The translations under genes and the position numbers were made by a program. This document shows positions 1 through 8,431 of a stretch of DNA of 16,185 bases, one piece after another (within the stretch, counting starts at the first letter, position 1; the number at the start of each line of letters is the position of its first letter). The notes below the pieces were generated by a model, which had not been told where the DNA came from, did no database searches, and worked only from the letters and a program-made list of their open reading frames with translations. The DNA is from Alphaproteobacteria bacterium CG11_big_fil_rev_8_21_14_0_20_44_7 (GTDB taxonomy: Bacteria > Pseudomonadota > Alphaproteobacteria > Rickettsiales > 21-14-0-20-44-7): assembly GCA_002787615.1 (NCBI GenBank), contig PCXJ01000031.1, positions 517 to 16,701 of the forward strand, given 5' to 3'.

Positions 1-456
1 CGGTGCAATTACACCGCCAATATATGCACCCTCTGCATCAACCACATCAAATGTAGTCGCCGTGCCAAAATCTATGATGATTGCAGGTGCACCAAACATC
101 CGAGCAGTGGAAATCGAGTTTACTATCCTATCCGAGCCAAGCTCATCCGGATTATCAATTTCAACTTTTATTTTAGGATGAATATTTTTGCCGATAATAA
201 GCGGGTCTTTGTTGAATAATATCCGGCACATTTTGTTGATATGCATCATAATCGGCGGCACAACTGAGCTGATTATTATATCGCCGATATCTTTGGGACG
301 AATCTCGCTATTACTCATAAGCTGGGTTATGAGCGCGATATATTCATCTGCTGTGCGGTTATCAATTGTCGCCACCCGCCATTTGGCAGCGATTTCTTCG
401 CCTGCAAAAACTGCCAGATTTATATTCGTATTGCCGACATCAATTGCCAGAAGCAT
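1..456 (-). CDS. coaX: Type III pantothenate kinase, N-terminal 152 residues (cut by window edge)
   Basis: This enzyme phosphorylates pantothenate with ATP, the first step of coenzyme A synthesis, in the cytosol. I translated it by hand from the ATG at 456; the frame stays open to base 1, so the 3' part lies outside the window. Visible motifs are the N-terminal phosphate-binding DVGNTN (residues 6-11), GSDR (107-110, the pantothenate-site Asp-Arg motif of the family), DFGTATTFD (129-137, second phosphate motif) and GGVIAP (147-152). These fit the ASKHA-fold type III kinases rather than CoaA. The start lies inside the end of birA (17-base overlap), suggesting coupled translation. The order nuoN-birA-coaX is common in Alphaproteobacteria, where a ribonuclease J gene often follows; that part cannot be seen here. 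Identity is secure. Type III kinases are usually around 250 to 260 residues, so roughly 60% is present. Confidence 0.95.
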   Translation of the reverse strand, partial: MLLAIDVGNTNINLAVFAGEEIAAKWRVATIDNRTADEYIALITQLMSNSEIRPKDIGDIIISSVVPPIMMHINKMCRILFNKDPLIIGKNIHPKIKVEIDNPDELGSDRIVNSISTARMFGAPAIIIDFGTATTFDVVDAEGAYIGGVIAP

Positions 457-1156
457 AAATTTCTCCGTAAGAGATAATTTCTTCCTTACCGCCCTTCTCT
501 AGCACCATTTCGCCATTATCAGTCAGCCCTTTGAAAATGCCCTCTATGTTTTCCTCAGCAAGTTTAACGGTGATTTGTTCATCCAGAAATGCTGCATTCT
601 GCATCCATAAATTTCCGATACGTTCAAACCCACCCTCAGGTGCCGGAGTTTTCCACACCTCCAGATATTCCTCAAAAACATCCAAGAAAAGCTCCTCTAT
701 ATCTTCGAGATTCTGCTCAGAATTATGTTTCTTAAAGCTTGTGGCATAATCAGGGCAAGACTCAACATTGATGCCCACGCCAATAATTACATAATCTAAT
801 TTGTCGGCAGTGCCCGAAGATTCCAGCAAAATTCCGGCAATTTTTTTGCCGTCAACCAAAACATCATTCGGCCATTTTAAGGTGATTTTAGAATCAAATA
901 AATATGACTCCACGGTTTCAACCACTGCAAGCGCCGCCACATGGACAAGCTGATGCGCGGTTTTTATATCAACGTCACGCAGCAATATTGAGCAATATAA
1001 ATTACCCGCTTCAGATTCCCAAACACGCCCATAGCGCCCACGCCCTGCGGTTTGCTTTTCGGCAATTATTGCGGTTAGATTTTCCGCACCTTGAGCGGCT
1101 CGGCGTTTTAGCTCTTCATTAGTGTTATCAACTTCTTTTAATTTTATGATATTCAT
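440..1156 (-). CDS. birA: Biotin--[acetyl-CoA-carboxylase] ligase, single-domain form
   Basis: The protein activates biotin to biotinyl-AMP and attaches it to the carboxyl-carrier subunit of acetyl-CoA carboxylase and similar enzymes. At 238 residues it has the catalytic domain and a small C-terminal domain. The biotin/ATP loop GRGRYGR is at residues 38-44, KWPND at 94-98, the KIAGILLE strand with the presumed catalytic lysine at 105, and GVGIN at 126-130. The N-terminal winged-helix domain of E. coli BirA is missing: the protein begins almost directly with the ligase fold. It should therefore be a plain (group I) ligase that does not repress biotin genes itself. The ATG at 1156 follows nuoN after 9 bases, and AAGGAAGAG at 1159-1167, which starts within the nuoN stop codon, is a good ribosome-binding site. 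The 3' end overlaps the coaX start. Confidence 0.96.
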   Translation of the reverse strand: MNIIKLKEVDNTNEELKRRAAQGAENLTAIIAEKQTAGRGRYGRVWESEAGNLYCSILLRDVDIKTAHQLVHVAALAVVETVESYLFDSKITLKWPNDVLVDGKKIAGILLESSGTADKLDYVIIGVGINVESCPDYATSFKKHNSEQNLEDIEELFLDVFEEYLEVWKTPAPEGGFERIGNLWMQNAAFLDEQITVKLAEENIEGIFKGLTDNGEMVLEKGGKEEIISYGEIYASGN

Positions 1157-1158
1157 GA

Positions 1159-1167
1159 CTCTTCCTT
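1159..1167 (-). promoter_or_regulatory. Shine-Dalgarno site of birA overlapping the nuoN stop codon
   Basis: The minus-strand sequence TAAGGAAGAGTC precedes the birA ATG. The TAA is the nuoN stop codon and AAGGAAGAG is the ribosome-binding site, so ribosomes finishing nuoN are placed on the birA start. This favours the ATG at 1156 and read-through transcription from the nuo genes. Confidence 0.7.
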
Positions 1168-2635
1168 AAAAAATATTATGCGCTGCATAGGCCGCATATT
1201 CAAGGAATTTTCCCGGATAAACGAAAATAAACAGGCTCACCAGCGTTGCCATCAGGATTATGAGTTTTGAATGAGCTTCCAAATCAAGGTTCACGCGAAT
1301 ATTTTTCCCAAGCTCGTCAAAATACATCACCTTCACAATTCGTAAATAGTAATAAGCAGCAACAACCGAAGCAATCACACCGATTACAGCCAAACCATAT
1401 AAATCACTTTCTATGGCAGATTTGAAGATAAAGAATTTACCAAAGAATCCGGCAAATGGCGGAAATGGCAAACCAATCATCGAGAACATCACCAGAGCAA
1501 TCAGCATTCCGGTTATTGGATTATTTTTTGCAAACCCGTTTAAATGCTCAATTTTCTCCAAGCCTTTTTCTCCGTCACTATCACGCACATCAATATTTAA
1601 AATTACGGCAAAAATAACAATGCTGGAAAGCATATATATCACCATGAATATCAGCAAAGCCTGCACGCCAGATTCATTAAACGCAGCAATTCCCACAAGC
1701 GCATAACCCATATTTGCAATTGAGCTATAGGCAAGCAGGCGCTTGATATTTTGTTGCCATATCCCGGCAAACGCCCCAACTGACATGGATAATATTGAGA
1801 TAATAATAACGATATCCTGCCACTGACCGACAAAACTGCCAAATGTATCAAATAAAAGACGCACCAAAAATGCCGCTACTGCAAGTTTCGGCACAATCGC
1901 AAAATATGCTGTAACCGGAGTCGGCACACCTTCATAAACATCAGGTGTCCACATATGAAAAGGAGCTGCCGAGATTTTAAAGCATAGACCGCAAACCAGC
2001 AGAACCAATCCGATTATCATGCCATTGCCCAGCTCTGTACTACCAGAAATTATCTGCTTCAGCTCATCAAGACCCACCGTTCCTGAAAAACCATATATCA
2101 ACGAAATTCCATAGAGCATGATTCCGCTCGCCAACGCACCCAGCACGAAATATTTTACTCCCGCTTCCGAAGCCTTGCTATCATCGCGGCGAATTGCTGC
2201 GAGCACATAAAGGCTCAAGCTTTGCAATTCCAAGCTCATATATAGGGAAAGCAAACTATTCGCAGAAACCATCATCAGCATACCACATAATGAGAGCATT
2301 ATAAGTATCGGATATTCAAAGCCGATTTTCTCAGAATTCTTTTCCAGATAGTGATTACTCATAATCAAAACCATTCCGGCGCTGAATATCAGAACCGCTT
2401 TTATGAATAAGGCAAACCCATCCATAACGAACATATTATTGAAGAAACTTCCCTTCATTCCTACCGTATAGGAAAGCGCGGCAAGAGCGATGATGATTAA
2501 CACAGAAGAACCGCGTGCAACTGTAGACATTCTACCTTGCGCCGTGGCTTTATAGAATACGCCGAGCATCATCATTGACATTGCACCAAGTGCCAGAACT
2601 ATTTCGGGTAATGCTGCAAGTAGATTTTCTTTCAT
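1166..2635 (-). CDS. nuoN: NADH-quinone oxidoreductase subunit N
   Basis: NuoN is one of three antiporter-like proton-pumping subunits of the complex I membrane arm, in the inner membrane. The 489-residue protein is almost entirely hydrophobic with many predicted helices, a normal length for the family. Recognisable parts are SLELQSLSLYVLAA (from about 134, with the conserved membrane Glu at 136), the FKISAAPFHMWTPDVYEG stretch (219-236, buried Lys 220) and Lys 250 in the IVPKLAVAAF helix. The start ATG overlaps the nuoM stop as ATGA, so translation is probably coupled. It is the last nuo gene here, in the canonical M-N order, and birA follows after 9 bases. Confidence 0.97.
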   Translation of the reverse strand: MKENLLAALPEIVLALGAMSMMMLGVFYKATAQGRMSTVARGSSVLIIIALAALSYTVGMKGSFFNNMFVMDGFALFIKAVLIFSAGMVLIMSNHYLEKNSEKIGFEYPILIMLSLCGMLMMVSANSLLSLYMSLELQSLSLYVLAAIRRDDSKASEAGVKYFVLGALASGIMLYGISLIYGFSGTVGLDELKQIISGSTELGNGMIIGLVLLVCGLCFKISAAPFHMWTPDVYEGVPTPVTAYFAIVPKLAVAAFLVRLLFDTFGSFVGQWQDIVIIISILSMSVGAFAGIWQQNIKRLLAYSSIANMGYALVGIAAFNESGVQALLIFMVIYMLSSIVIFAVILNIDVRDSDGEKGLEKIEHLNGFAKNNPITGMLIALVMFSMIGLPFPPFAGFFGKFFIFKSAIESDLYGLAVIGVIASVVAAYYYLRIVKVMYFDELGKNIRVNLDLEAHSKLIILMATLVSLFIFVYPGKFLEYAAYAAHNIF

Positions 2636-4110
2636 CGTGATACCTGCTGAATAATAGTTTCTACGGGAACGTCAATCAGACGGAATATCATATTTGGATA
2701 TAAACCCAAAACAATCACGCCGATTGATAAAACTGATAGGCAAATTAATTCCCTGCCGTTTAAATCACGCATGGTTTTGCATTCCTCTTTTATCTCACCA
2801 AACATAGTTTTTCTGTATAGCCATAACATATAAATAGCGCCCAGAACCACACCACTCGCAGCAATTGCAGCCATTATATAATTCACCTTAAACACCGCCA
2901 TGAAGGTTAAAAATTCTCCGACAAAGCCGCTGGTTGTCGGCAGCCCAACTGAACCCATGGTGAATATCATAAAGAAGATTGCGAATTTCGGCATGATTGC
3001 CGTCAGCCCGCCAAACCTCGCAATTTCGCGCGTATGCATACGCTCATATACAACGCCGACACAAAGGAATAATGCGCCGGAAACGATACCATGCGAAATC
3101 ATTTGGAAGATAGCGCCGTCTAAACCTTGATGGTTAAAAGTAAAAATCGCCATAGTCACAAAACCCATATGCGCAACTGATGAATAGGCAATAAGCTTTT
3201 TCATATCATACTGCGCGAAGGCAACCATCGAGGTATAAACAATCGCCACTAAGCTAAGGACAAAAATCATACTCTGGAAATGATGGCTAGCTTCAGGAAG
3301 CATCGGCAATGAGAAGCGTAAGAAACCATATGCGCCAAGCTTCAATAGCACACCTGCCAGAATTACCGAACCTGCTGTTGGCGCTTGCACGTGAGCATCG
3401 GGCAACCAAGTATGGAACGGCCACATCGGCACTTTTACGGCGAATGAGGCAAAAAGCGCAAGCCAGAGCCATTTCTCAACACCAAGCGGCAAATTAGGGA
3501 GTATTTTGGTAAGTTCAGGAATTGAGGTCGTGCCCGCATAATTATACATATATAATATTGCTACTAGCAGAAGCACTGAGCCGATTAATGTATACAGGAA
3601 GAATTTGAACGCTGCATAAACGCGGTTATCGCCACCCCAAATCCCGATTATCAGGAACATCGGAATCAGCACCGCCTCAAAGAATAGATAGAACAGCACG
3701 ATATCAAGTGCTGCGAATACCCCGATGATAATTCCCTCCATCAGAAGGAAGCAAATCATATATTCCTTGATACGGTTTTGCAGCCGCCAACTGGTCAGAA
3801 CACAAAGCGGCATAAGGATTGTTGTTAGCAAAATCATGGTCAGGGAAATCCCGTCTATACCAAGATGGTAATCAATATTATAGCCCTCGACCCATGCAGC
3901 TTTTTCCACAAATTGATAGCCTGTAGCGCTAGAATCAAAATTGAATAATATGCCAAGAGAGCAAAGGAATGTGGTGATTGTAGTAATCAGCGCCGTATGC
4001 CGCACATTCTTGCGAATTGCTTCTTCCTCCCCGCGCGCCATCAGCAATATCGCCAACGCCCCGATAATCGGGAGGAATATTGTTATTGATAATATCGGCA
4101 TATTTTCCAT
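2632..4110 (-). CDS. nuoM: NADH-quinone oxidoreductase subunit M
   Basis: NuoM is the middle antiporter-like subunit of the complex I membrane arm, thought to translocate one proton per cycle. It has 492 residues, with hydrophobic helices throughout. Key membrane residues can be placed: Glu 145 in YLFFEAVLIPMF, Lys 226 in FAVKVPMWPFHTWLPDAH, and Lys 257 in GVLLKLGAYG. The PFHTWLPDAHVQAPTAGS signature is typical of NuoM. It starts 11 bases after the nuoL stop, with only a weak ribosome-binding site (TTAGGGCAG), and its stop overlaps the nuoN start by 4 bases. Nothing unusual is seen. Confidence 0.97.
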   Translation of the reverse strand: MENMPILSITIFLPIIGALAILLMARGEEEAIRKNVRHTALITTITTFLCSLGILFNFDSSATGYQFVEKAAWVEGYNIDYHLGIDGISLTMILLTTILMPLCVLTSWRLQNRIKEYMICFLLMEGIIIGVFAALDIVLFYLFFEAVLIPMFLIIGIWGGDNRVYAAFKFFLYTLIGSVLLLVAILYMYNYAGTTSIPELTKILPNLPLGVEKWLWLALFASFAVKVPMWPFHTWLPDAHVQAPTAGSVILAGVLLKLGAYGFLRFSLPMLPEASHHFQSMIFVLSLVAIVYTSMVAFAQYDMKKLIAYSSVAHMGFVTMAIFTFNHQGLDGAIFQMISHGIVSGALFLCVGVVYERMHTREIARFGGLTAIMPKFAIFFMIFTMGSVGLPTTSGFVGEFLTFMAVFKVNYIMAAIAASGVVLGAIYMLWLYRKTMFGEIKEECKTMRDLNGRELICLSVLSIGVIVLGLYPNMIFRLIDVPVETIIQQVSR

Positions 4111-4121
4111 TTTCTACTGCC

Positions 4122-6035
4122 CTAAAACCATAAATAGTAAGTTAAAATCATAAGAATCGATGCAACGATTACAAATGCATATTGATATATATAGCCGGAT
4201 TGCAATCTACTCAAACCTGCTGCAATATATTTTGAGGCCAAGGCTGCACCGTTTGGCATATTATCTATAATTTTTGCATCAATAATGCGCCATAGAATAT
4301 TTGCAGATTTCTTGTAAGGTCGCACAAATACCGCATCATAAATCTCATCAATATACCATTTATTGAATGATAATTTATATAATGGCGCAAGTATTTCCGC
4401 CAATTTGCGGGCAACGCCCAACTTCCAGCCATATATAATTGCTCCGATTAGCGCGGCACTGATTGAGGCAGGCACAATCCAATGCGGCGGATGAATATGC
4501 TCAAGAGGATTATGATGCGCACCTGCTGTTACCAAAGCGCCATTCCAGAACTCTCCTACCGGTGATAAAATATGCAGAATCTCTTCACCATAATAGCCAC
4601 TAAATACCGCACCGATAGCAAGCAGCAAAAGCGGAATCCGCATCACCCAAGGTGATTCATGCGCGTGGTCATATGCGTGCTGGTCACGTGGTTTTCCGTG
4701 GAAGGTGAGGAAGAATAAACGCGCCGAATAAAATGCGGTGAGCAATGCTGTCAGCGCGCCCATCCAGAATGCAAATTGCGCAACATTAGAATCTGTGTGA
4801 TAAGCAATCCCCAGAATCGCTTCTTTGGAATAATATCCGGCAAAAAGCGGTGCACCAATAATTGCCAGCGAGCCAATCGCCATCATCACATAGGTGAATT
4901 TTATTTTGCGCCATAACCCGCCCATTTTGCGCATATCCTGTTCGTGATGCATGGCATGGATAACCGAACCGGCACCAAGGAATAATAATGCCTTGAAGAA
5001 GGCATGAGTAGCAAGATGAAAAATTCCGGCAGAATAAGCACCAAGACCGCAGATGAAAACCATATAGCCAAGCTGCGAACAGGTGGAATAGGCGATAACT
5101 TTTTTAATGTCATTTTGCGTGAGGGCGATAGTTGCTGCAAAAATCGCCGTGATTCCACCAATAACCGCAATAAATGCTAATGCTTCCGGTGCATATTGAA
5201 TAAGCGGAGAAACCCGCGCCAGCATAAACACTCCCGCAGTTACCATCGTTGCCGCGTGAATAAGCGCGGAAACCGGAGTCGGCCCTTCCATCGCATCCGG
5301 CAGCCATGTATGCAAACCAAACTGAGCAGATTTTCCCATCGCACCGATAAATAATAATATTGTGGTAAGCGTAATCGCATGCACTTGATAGCCGAGAATA
5401 TCCCAATATACATCAACAGCAGATGCCGGATTTTTAAATATTTCTGCAAATTCAACACTGCCAAAAAGAACATATACTGCGGCGATTCCCAATATAAAAC
5501 CGAAATCACCGACACGATTTACGACAAAAGCTTTCATCGCGGCGGCATTCGCAGATTCTTTTTTAAACCAGAAACCGATTAGCAAATATGAGCAAAGCCC
5601 AACGCCTTCCCAACCAACAAACATCTGAATGAAATTATCTGCCGTTACCAGCACCAGCATAAAGAATGTGAAGAGTGAGAGATATGCCATAAAGCGCGGC
5701 TTGTGTGGGTCTTCCGCCATATAACCGATAGAAAATAGATGCACAAGCGCCGAAACCCAAGTGACCACAACCAGCATGATTGCAGTTAGCGTATCAATTT
5801 TTATCGCCCAATCAGCTTTGAAATCACCGGAATATATCCAGTCAATCAATGGGTAGGTAAATTCCTCATGGCGGATTGCAACTTTATGGAACATGAATCC
5901 GGAAAGAATTGCCGAAAGAAAAACGCATGATGTTGTGACAAGTTGCGCGAATTTATAATTTACCGTGCGCGACTGAATGCCGATAAACACAGCAGCAATT
6001 AGAGGCAGGAATAATATGAGTTTTGCGCTTATCAT
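4122..6035 (-). CDS. nuoL: NADH-quinone oxidoreductase subunit L
   Basis: NuoL is the distal and largest antiporter-like subunit of complex I. Its family carries a long lateral helix along the membrane arm. The protein has 637 residues, usual for the family. The core shows GWEGVGLCSYLLIGFWF (141-157, Glu 143), GAMGKSAQFGLHTWLPDAM (231-249, Lys 235) and ALIHAATMVTAGVF (257-270, His 260), equivalent to the known proton-channel residues. The C-terminal part (residues about 490-637) contains the HPPHWIVPAS stretch, the expected lateral-helix region and a last transmembrane helix ending in YYLWF. The start overlaps the nuoK stop as ATGA, with GAAGGG directly before it. The stop is TAG, 11 bases before nuoM. 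Confidence 0.97.
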   Translation of the reverse strand: MISAKLILFLPLIAAVFIGIQSRTVNYKFAQLVTTSCVFLSAILSGFMFHKVAIRHEEFTYPLIDWIYSGDFKADWAIKIDTLTAIMLVVVTWVSALVHLFSIGYMAEDPHKPRFMAYLSLFTFFMLVLVTADNFIQMFVGWEGVGLCSYLLIGFWFKKESANAAAMKAFVVNRVGDFGFILGIAAVYVLFGSVEFAEIFKNPASAVDVYWDILGYQVHAITLTTILLFIGAMGKSAQFGLHTWLPDAMEGPTPVSALIHAATMVTAGVFMLARVSPLIQYAPEALAFIAVIGGITAIFAATIALTQNDIKKVIAYSTCSQLGYMVFICGLGAYSAGIFHLATHAFFKALLFLGAGSVIHAMHHEQDMRKMGGLWRKIKFTYVMMAIGSLAIIGAPLFAGYYSKEAILGIAYHTDSNVAQFAFWMGALTALLTAFYSARLFFLTFHGKPRDQHAYDHAHESPWVMRIPLLLLAIGAVFSGYYGEEILHILSPVGEFWNGALVTAGAHHNPLEHIHPPHWIVPASISAALIGAIIYGWKLGVARKLAEILAPLYKLSFNKWYIDEIYDAVFVRPYKKSANILWRIIDAKIIDNMPNGAALASKYIAAGLSRLQSGYIYQYAFVIVASILMILTYYLWF

Positions 6036-6340
6036 CCCTTCAACTCCGAAATATCTTCAACATGTATCGTGCCGCGATTGCGATAAAACACCACTAATAT
6101 GGCAAGCCCGATTGCTGCTTCTGCCGCTGCCACGGTTAATATGAACATGGTGAATACTTGTCCGGTCAAGTCACCTAAAAATGAAGAAAATGCGACAAAA
6201 TTTATATTTACCGCCAATAGCATCAACTCCACCGACATCAAAATTGTGATGATAGATTTGCGATTGATGAATAGCCCAACAACTCCGATAATGAAAATTA
6301 TCGCGGCTAAGGTTAAATAATGATTCAATCCAATTTCCAT
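6032..6340 (-). CDS. nuoK: NADH-quinone oxidoreductase subunit K
   Basis: NuoK is a small three-helix subunit of the complex I membrane arm with two buried glutamates essential for proton transfer. Both are present: Glu 38 in MSVELMLLAVN and Glu 74 in AAAEAAIGLAI. The length of 102 residues is exactly usual. The start shares one base with the nuoJ stop (TGATG). AAGGGGG at 6348-6354, with a 7-base spacer, gives a good ribosome-binding site within the end of nuoJ. The stop overlaps the nuoL start by 4 bases. Confidence 0.97.
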   Translation of the reverse strand: MEIGLNHYLTLAAIIFIIGVVGLFINRKSIITILMSVELMLLAVNINFVAFSSFLGDLTGQVFTMFILTVAAAEAAIGLAILVVFYRNRGTIHVEDISELKG

Positions 6341-6939
6341 CAGCCGACCCCCTTACCGGTTTCCACCTTCACGACTTTGAGAGTATCGGATGGTTTACGT
6401 GCTACCTGATTATTAATTATCTGCTTGCGCATTCTATTACGCGGGGTGAATGTCAGCACGATTGCGCCAATCATCGCAACCAGCAGAATCAGCCCCGCCG
6501 CCTGAAATAAATAGACATAATCTGTATATAAAATCTGCCCTAAAGCCTCGGTATTCGTTATATCGCTCGCAGAAGCTTTTGCGGGCTTTACCAGAATATC
6601 AGTTTTACTACCAAAGAGGGAAATTAGCTGAACCAGCATTATCACCGCAACTAAAAAACTCGCCGGAAAATATCGCGTTAGACCTTTCCGGAAAGATTCC
6701 ACCGTGACATTGAGCATCATCACGACAAACAGGAACAACACCGCCACCGCACCAACATATACGATGACCAAAAGCGCTGCCAGAAATTCTGCGCCCAGCA
6801 TAACAAATATCCCTGCTGCGTTGAAAAATGCCAGAATCAGGAATAATACGGAATGCACCGGATTGCGCAGAGAAATTACCGCCAGCGATGAGCCGGTTAA
6901 TATGGTCGCAAATAAATAAAATATCAGCGTTTCTATCAT
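6340..6939 (-). CDS. nuoJ: NADH-quinone oxidoreductase subunit J
   Basis: NuoJ is an integral membrane subunit of complex I next to the quinone cavity and NuoK. The 199-residue protein has about five hydrophobic segments. The conserved segment GAEFLAALLVIVYVGAVAVLFLFVVMMLN (about residues 49-77) carries the broken helix known to shift during turnover. The C-terminus (from about residue 166) is charged and cytosolic, a little longer than the membrane core requires but normal for alphaproteobacterial NuoJ. The start overlaps the nuoI stop as ATGA and the end overlaps nuoK by one base. Confidence 0.96.
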   Translation of the reverse strand: MIETLIFYLFATILTGSSLAVISLRNPVHSVLFLILAFFNAAGIFVMLGAEFLAALLVIVYVGAVAVLFLFVVMMLNVTVESFRKGLTRYFPASFLVAVIMLVQLISLFGSKTDILVKPAKASASDITNTEALGQILYTDYVYLFQAAGLILLVAMIGAIVLTFTPRNRMRKQIINNQVARKPSDTLKVVKVETGKGVG

Positions 6940-7418
6940 TTAAATTCCGCCCGTTCTTTTAAATTCTCGGCAATTTGCTTTTCCCATCTATCGCCATTTT
7001 CCAGTAATTTTTCTTTATTATAAAATAATTCCTCGCGGGTATAGGTGGCGAATTCAAAGTTTGGCCCTTCCACGATTGCATCAACCGGACAGGCTTCTTC
7101 ACAGAACCCGCAATAGATGCATTTTGTCATATCAATATCATAGCGTGTGGTACGGCGTGAGCCATCTTCGCGCACTTCCGCATCAATGGTGATTGCCTGT
7201 GCCGGACATATTGCCTCGCATAATTTGCAGGCAATACAACGCTCTTCCCCGTTTGGATAGCGGCGCAGCACATGCTCACCCCGAAAACGCGCGGAAAGCG
7301 GCCCTTTTTCATATGGGTAATTCAGCGTAACTGAAGGCTTGAACATATAAGTTAGGGTCATCCAGAAACCGGAAACTAACTCTAACAGCAGGAAGGCTTT
7401 TAATTTGAAATTATTCAT
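6936..7418 (-). CDS. nuoI: NADH-quinone oxidoreductase subunit I (two [4Fe-4S] clusters)
   Basis: NuoI carries clusters N6a and N6b, which pass electrons from NuoG towards the NuoB cluster near quinone. The two ferredoxin motifs are CIACKLCEAICP and CIYCGFCEEACP, giving eight cysteine ligands (65, 68, 71, 75, 104, 107, 110, 114 when counted from the upstream ATG at 7430; subtract 4 for the start used here). I chose the ATG at 7418, giving 160 residues beginning MNNFKLKAF. It forms an ATGA overlap with the nuoH stop, as at four other nuo junctions, and GGATGG lies about 8 bases upstream. The alternative ATG at 7430 gives 164 residues, but its only purine run (GGG) abuts the codon. An N-terminal amphipathic segment should hold the protein on the membrane. 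Confidence 0.96.
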   Translation of the reverse strand: MNNFKLKAFLLLELVSGFWMTLTYMFKPSVTLNYPYEKGPLSARFRGEHVLRRYPNGEERCIACKLCEAICPAQAITIDAEVREDGSRRTTRYDIDMTKCIYCGFCEEACPVDAIVEGPNFEFATYTREELFYNKEKLLENGDRWEKQIAENLKERAEFK

Positions 7419-8431
7419 TGCGGCAACCATCCCATATATAATAATACTCCGGCGACTATCACCACTCCGGCTAGTGATATCGGTAGAAATACCTTCCAGC
7501 CCAAGCGCATTAATTGATCATAGCGATAGCGCGGCAAAGTTGCACGCGCCCAGATGAATACGAACAGGCAGAGAACTATTTTTAAAGCAAACCAGATGAT
7601 TCCGGGGATAAAATCCAGACCAAAAGGTGCAAGCCAGCCACCCAAAAACAGGATTGTCGTAATCGCCGACATCAAAATCATATTCGCATATTCGCCAAGG
7701 AAGAACATCGCGAAAGTAATCGAGGAATATTCGACATTATATCCCGCAACCAGCTCTGCTTCAGCTTCCGGCAAATCAAAAGGATGGCGATTTGTTTCTG
7801 CCAACACCGAAATGAAAAACAAAATGAACATCGGGAAAAGCGGGAATACATACCACAAGCCTTGCTGCGCCAGAACAATTTCGGAAAGATTCAACGAGCC
7901 TGCACATAGCAACACCGTCACAATAATCAGCCCGATGGAAACTTCATAGGAAACCATCTGCGCGGCACTTCTGATAGCACCCAAGAACGGGTATTTTGAG
8001 TTAGATGCCCAGCCGGCAATGATAATTCCATAAACGCCAAGGGATGAAATCGCCAATAAATAAAGCACGCCGATATTGATATTTGCCAGCACCATTCCGG
8101 TATCAAACGGAATTACCGCCCAGCCAATCATCGCAAGGGTAAAGGTGATAATCGGCGCAAGGATAAATAGGATTTTATTGGCATTTTCCGGAAAGATGAA
8201 TTCCTTCGACATTACCTTCAAGCCATCGGCAAGCGGCTGTAGCAAACCAAAAGGCCCGACCACGCTTGGCCCCTTGCGCAACTGCATGGCGGCAATAACT
8301 TTGCGCTCCATCAATGTCAGATAGGCAACGGCAATCAAAAGCGGTAGGATTATGGCAATAATCTTGACGCATAACCAGATGAACGCACCAAATTCCGCAC
8401 CAAGATTTTCTGTCAAAAAGGCTTCTATCAC
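7415..8431 (-). CDS. nuoH: NADH-quinone oxidoreductase subunit H (GTG start)
   Basis: NuoH is the membrane subunit that joins the peripheral arm to the pump modules and forms much of the quinone-binding tunnel. It has 338 residues and about eight helices. Signatures are MERKVIAAMQLRKGP (41-55) and ETNRHPFDLPEAEAE (212-226), followed by LVAGYNVEYSS, with the conserved acidic residues of the quinone cavity. The start codon is GTG at 8431, overlapping the nuoG stop as GTGA. No ATG is available near it in frame, and a very strong ribosome-binding site, AAGGAGGT at 8435-8442, lies just upstream inside the last nuoG codons. The 3' end overlaps nuoI by 4 bases with the start chosen for that gene. 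Confidence 0.96.
   Translation of the reverse strand: MIEAFLTENLGAEFGAFIWLCVKIIAIILPLLIAVAYLTLMERKVIAAMQLRKGPSVVGPFGLLQPLADGLKVMSKEFIFPENANKILFILAPIITFTLAMIGWAVIPFDTGMVLANINIGVLYLLAISSLGVYGIIIAGWASNSKYPFLGAIRSAAQMVSYEVSIGLIIVTVLLCAGSLNLSEIVLAQQGLWYVFPLFPMFILFFISVLAETNRHPFDLPEAEAELVAGYNVEYSSITFAMFFLGEYANMILMSAITTILFLGGWLAPFGLDFIPGIIWFALKIVLCLFVFIWARATLPRYRYDQLMRLGWKVFLPISLAGVVIVAGVLLYMGWLPQ

Noticed and set aside
7554..7949. Plus-strand open frame of 131 codons opposite nuoH
   Set aside because: It is antisense to conserved NuoH helices and looks like a shadow of hydrophobic codons; no independent evidence of coding.
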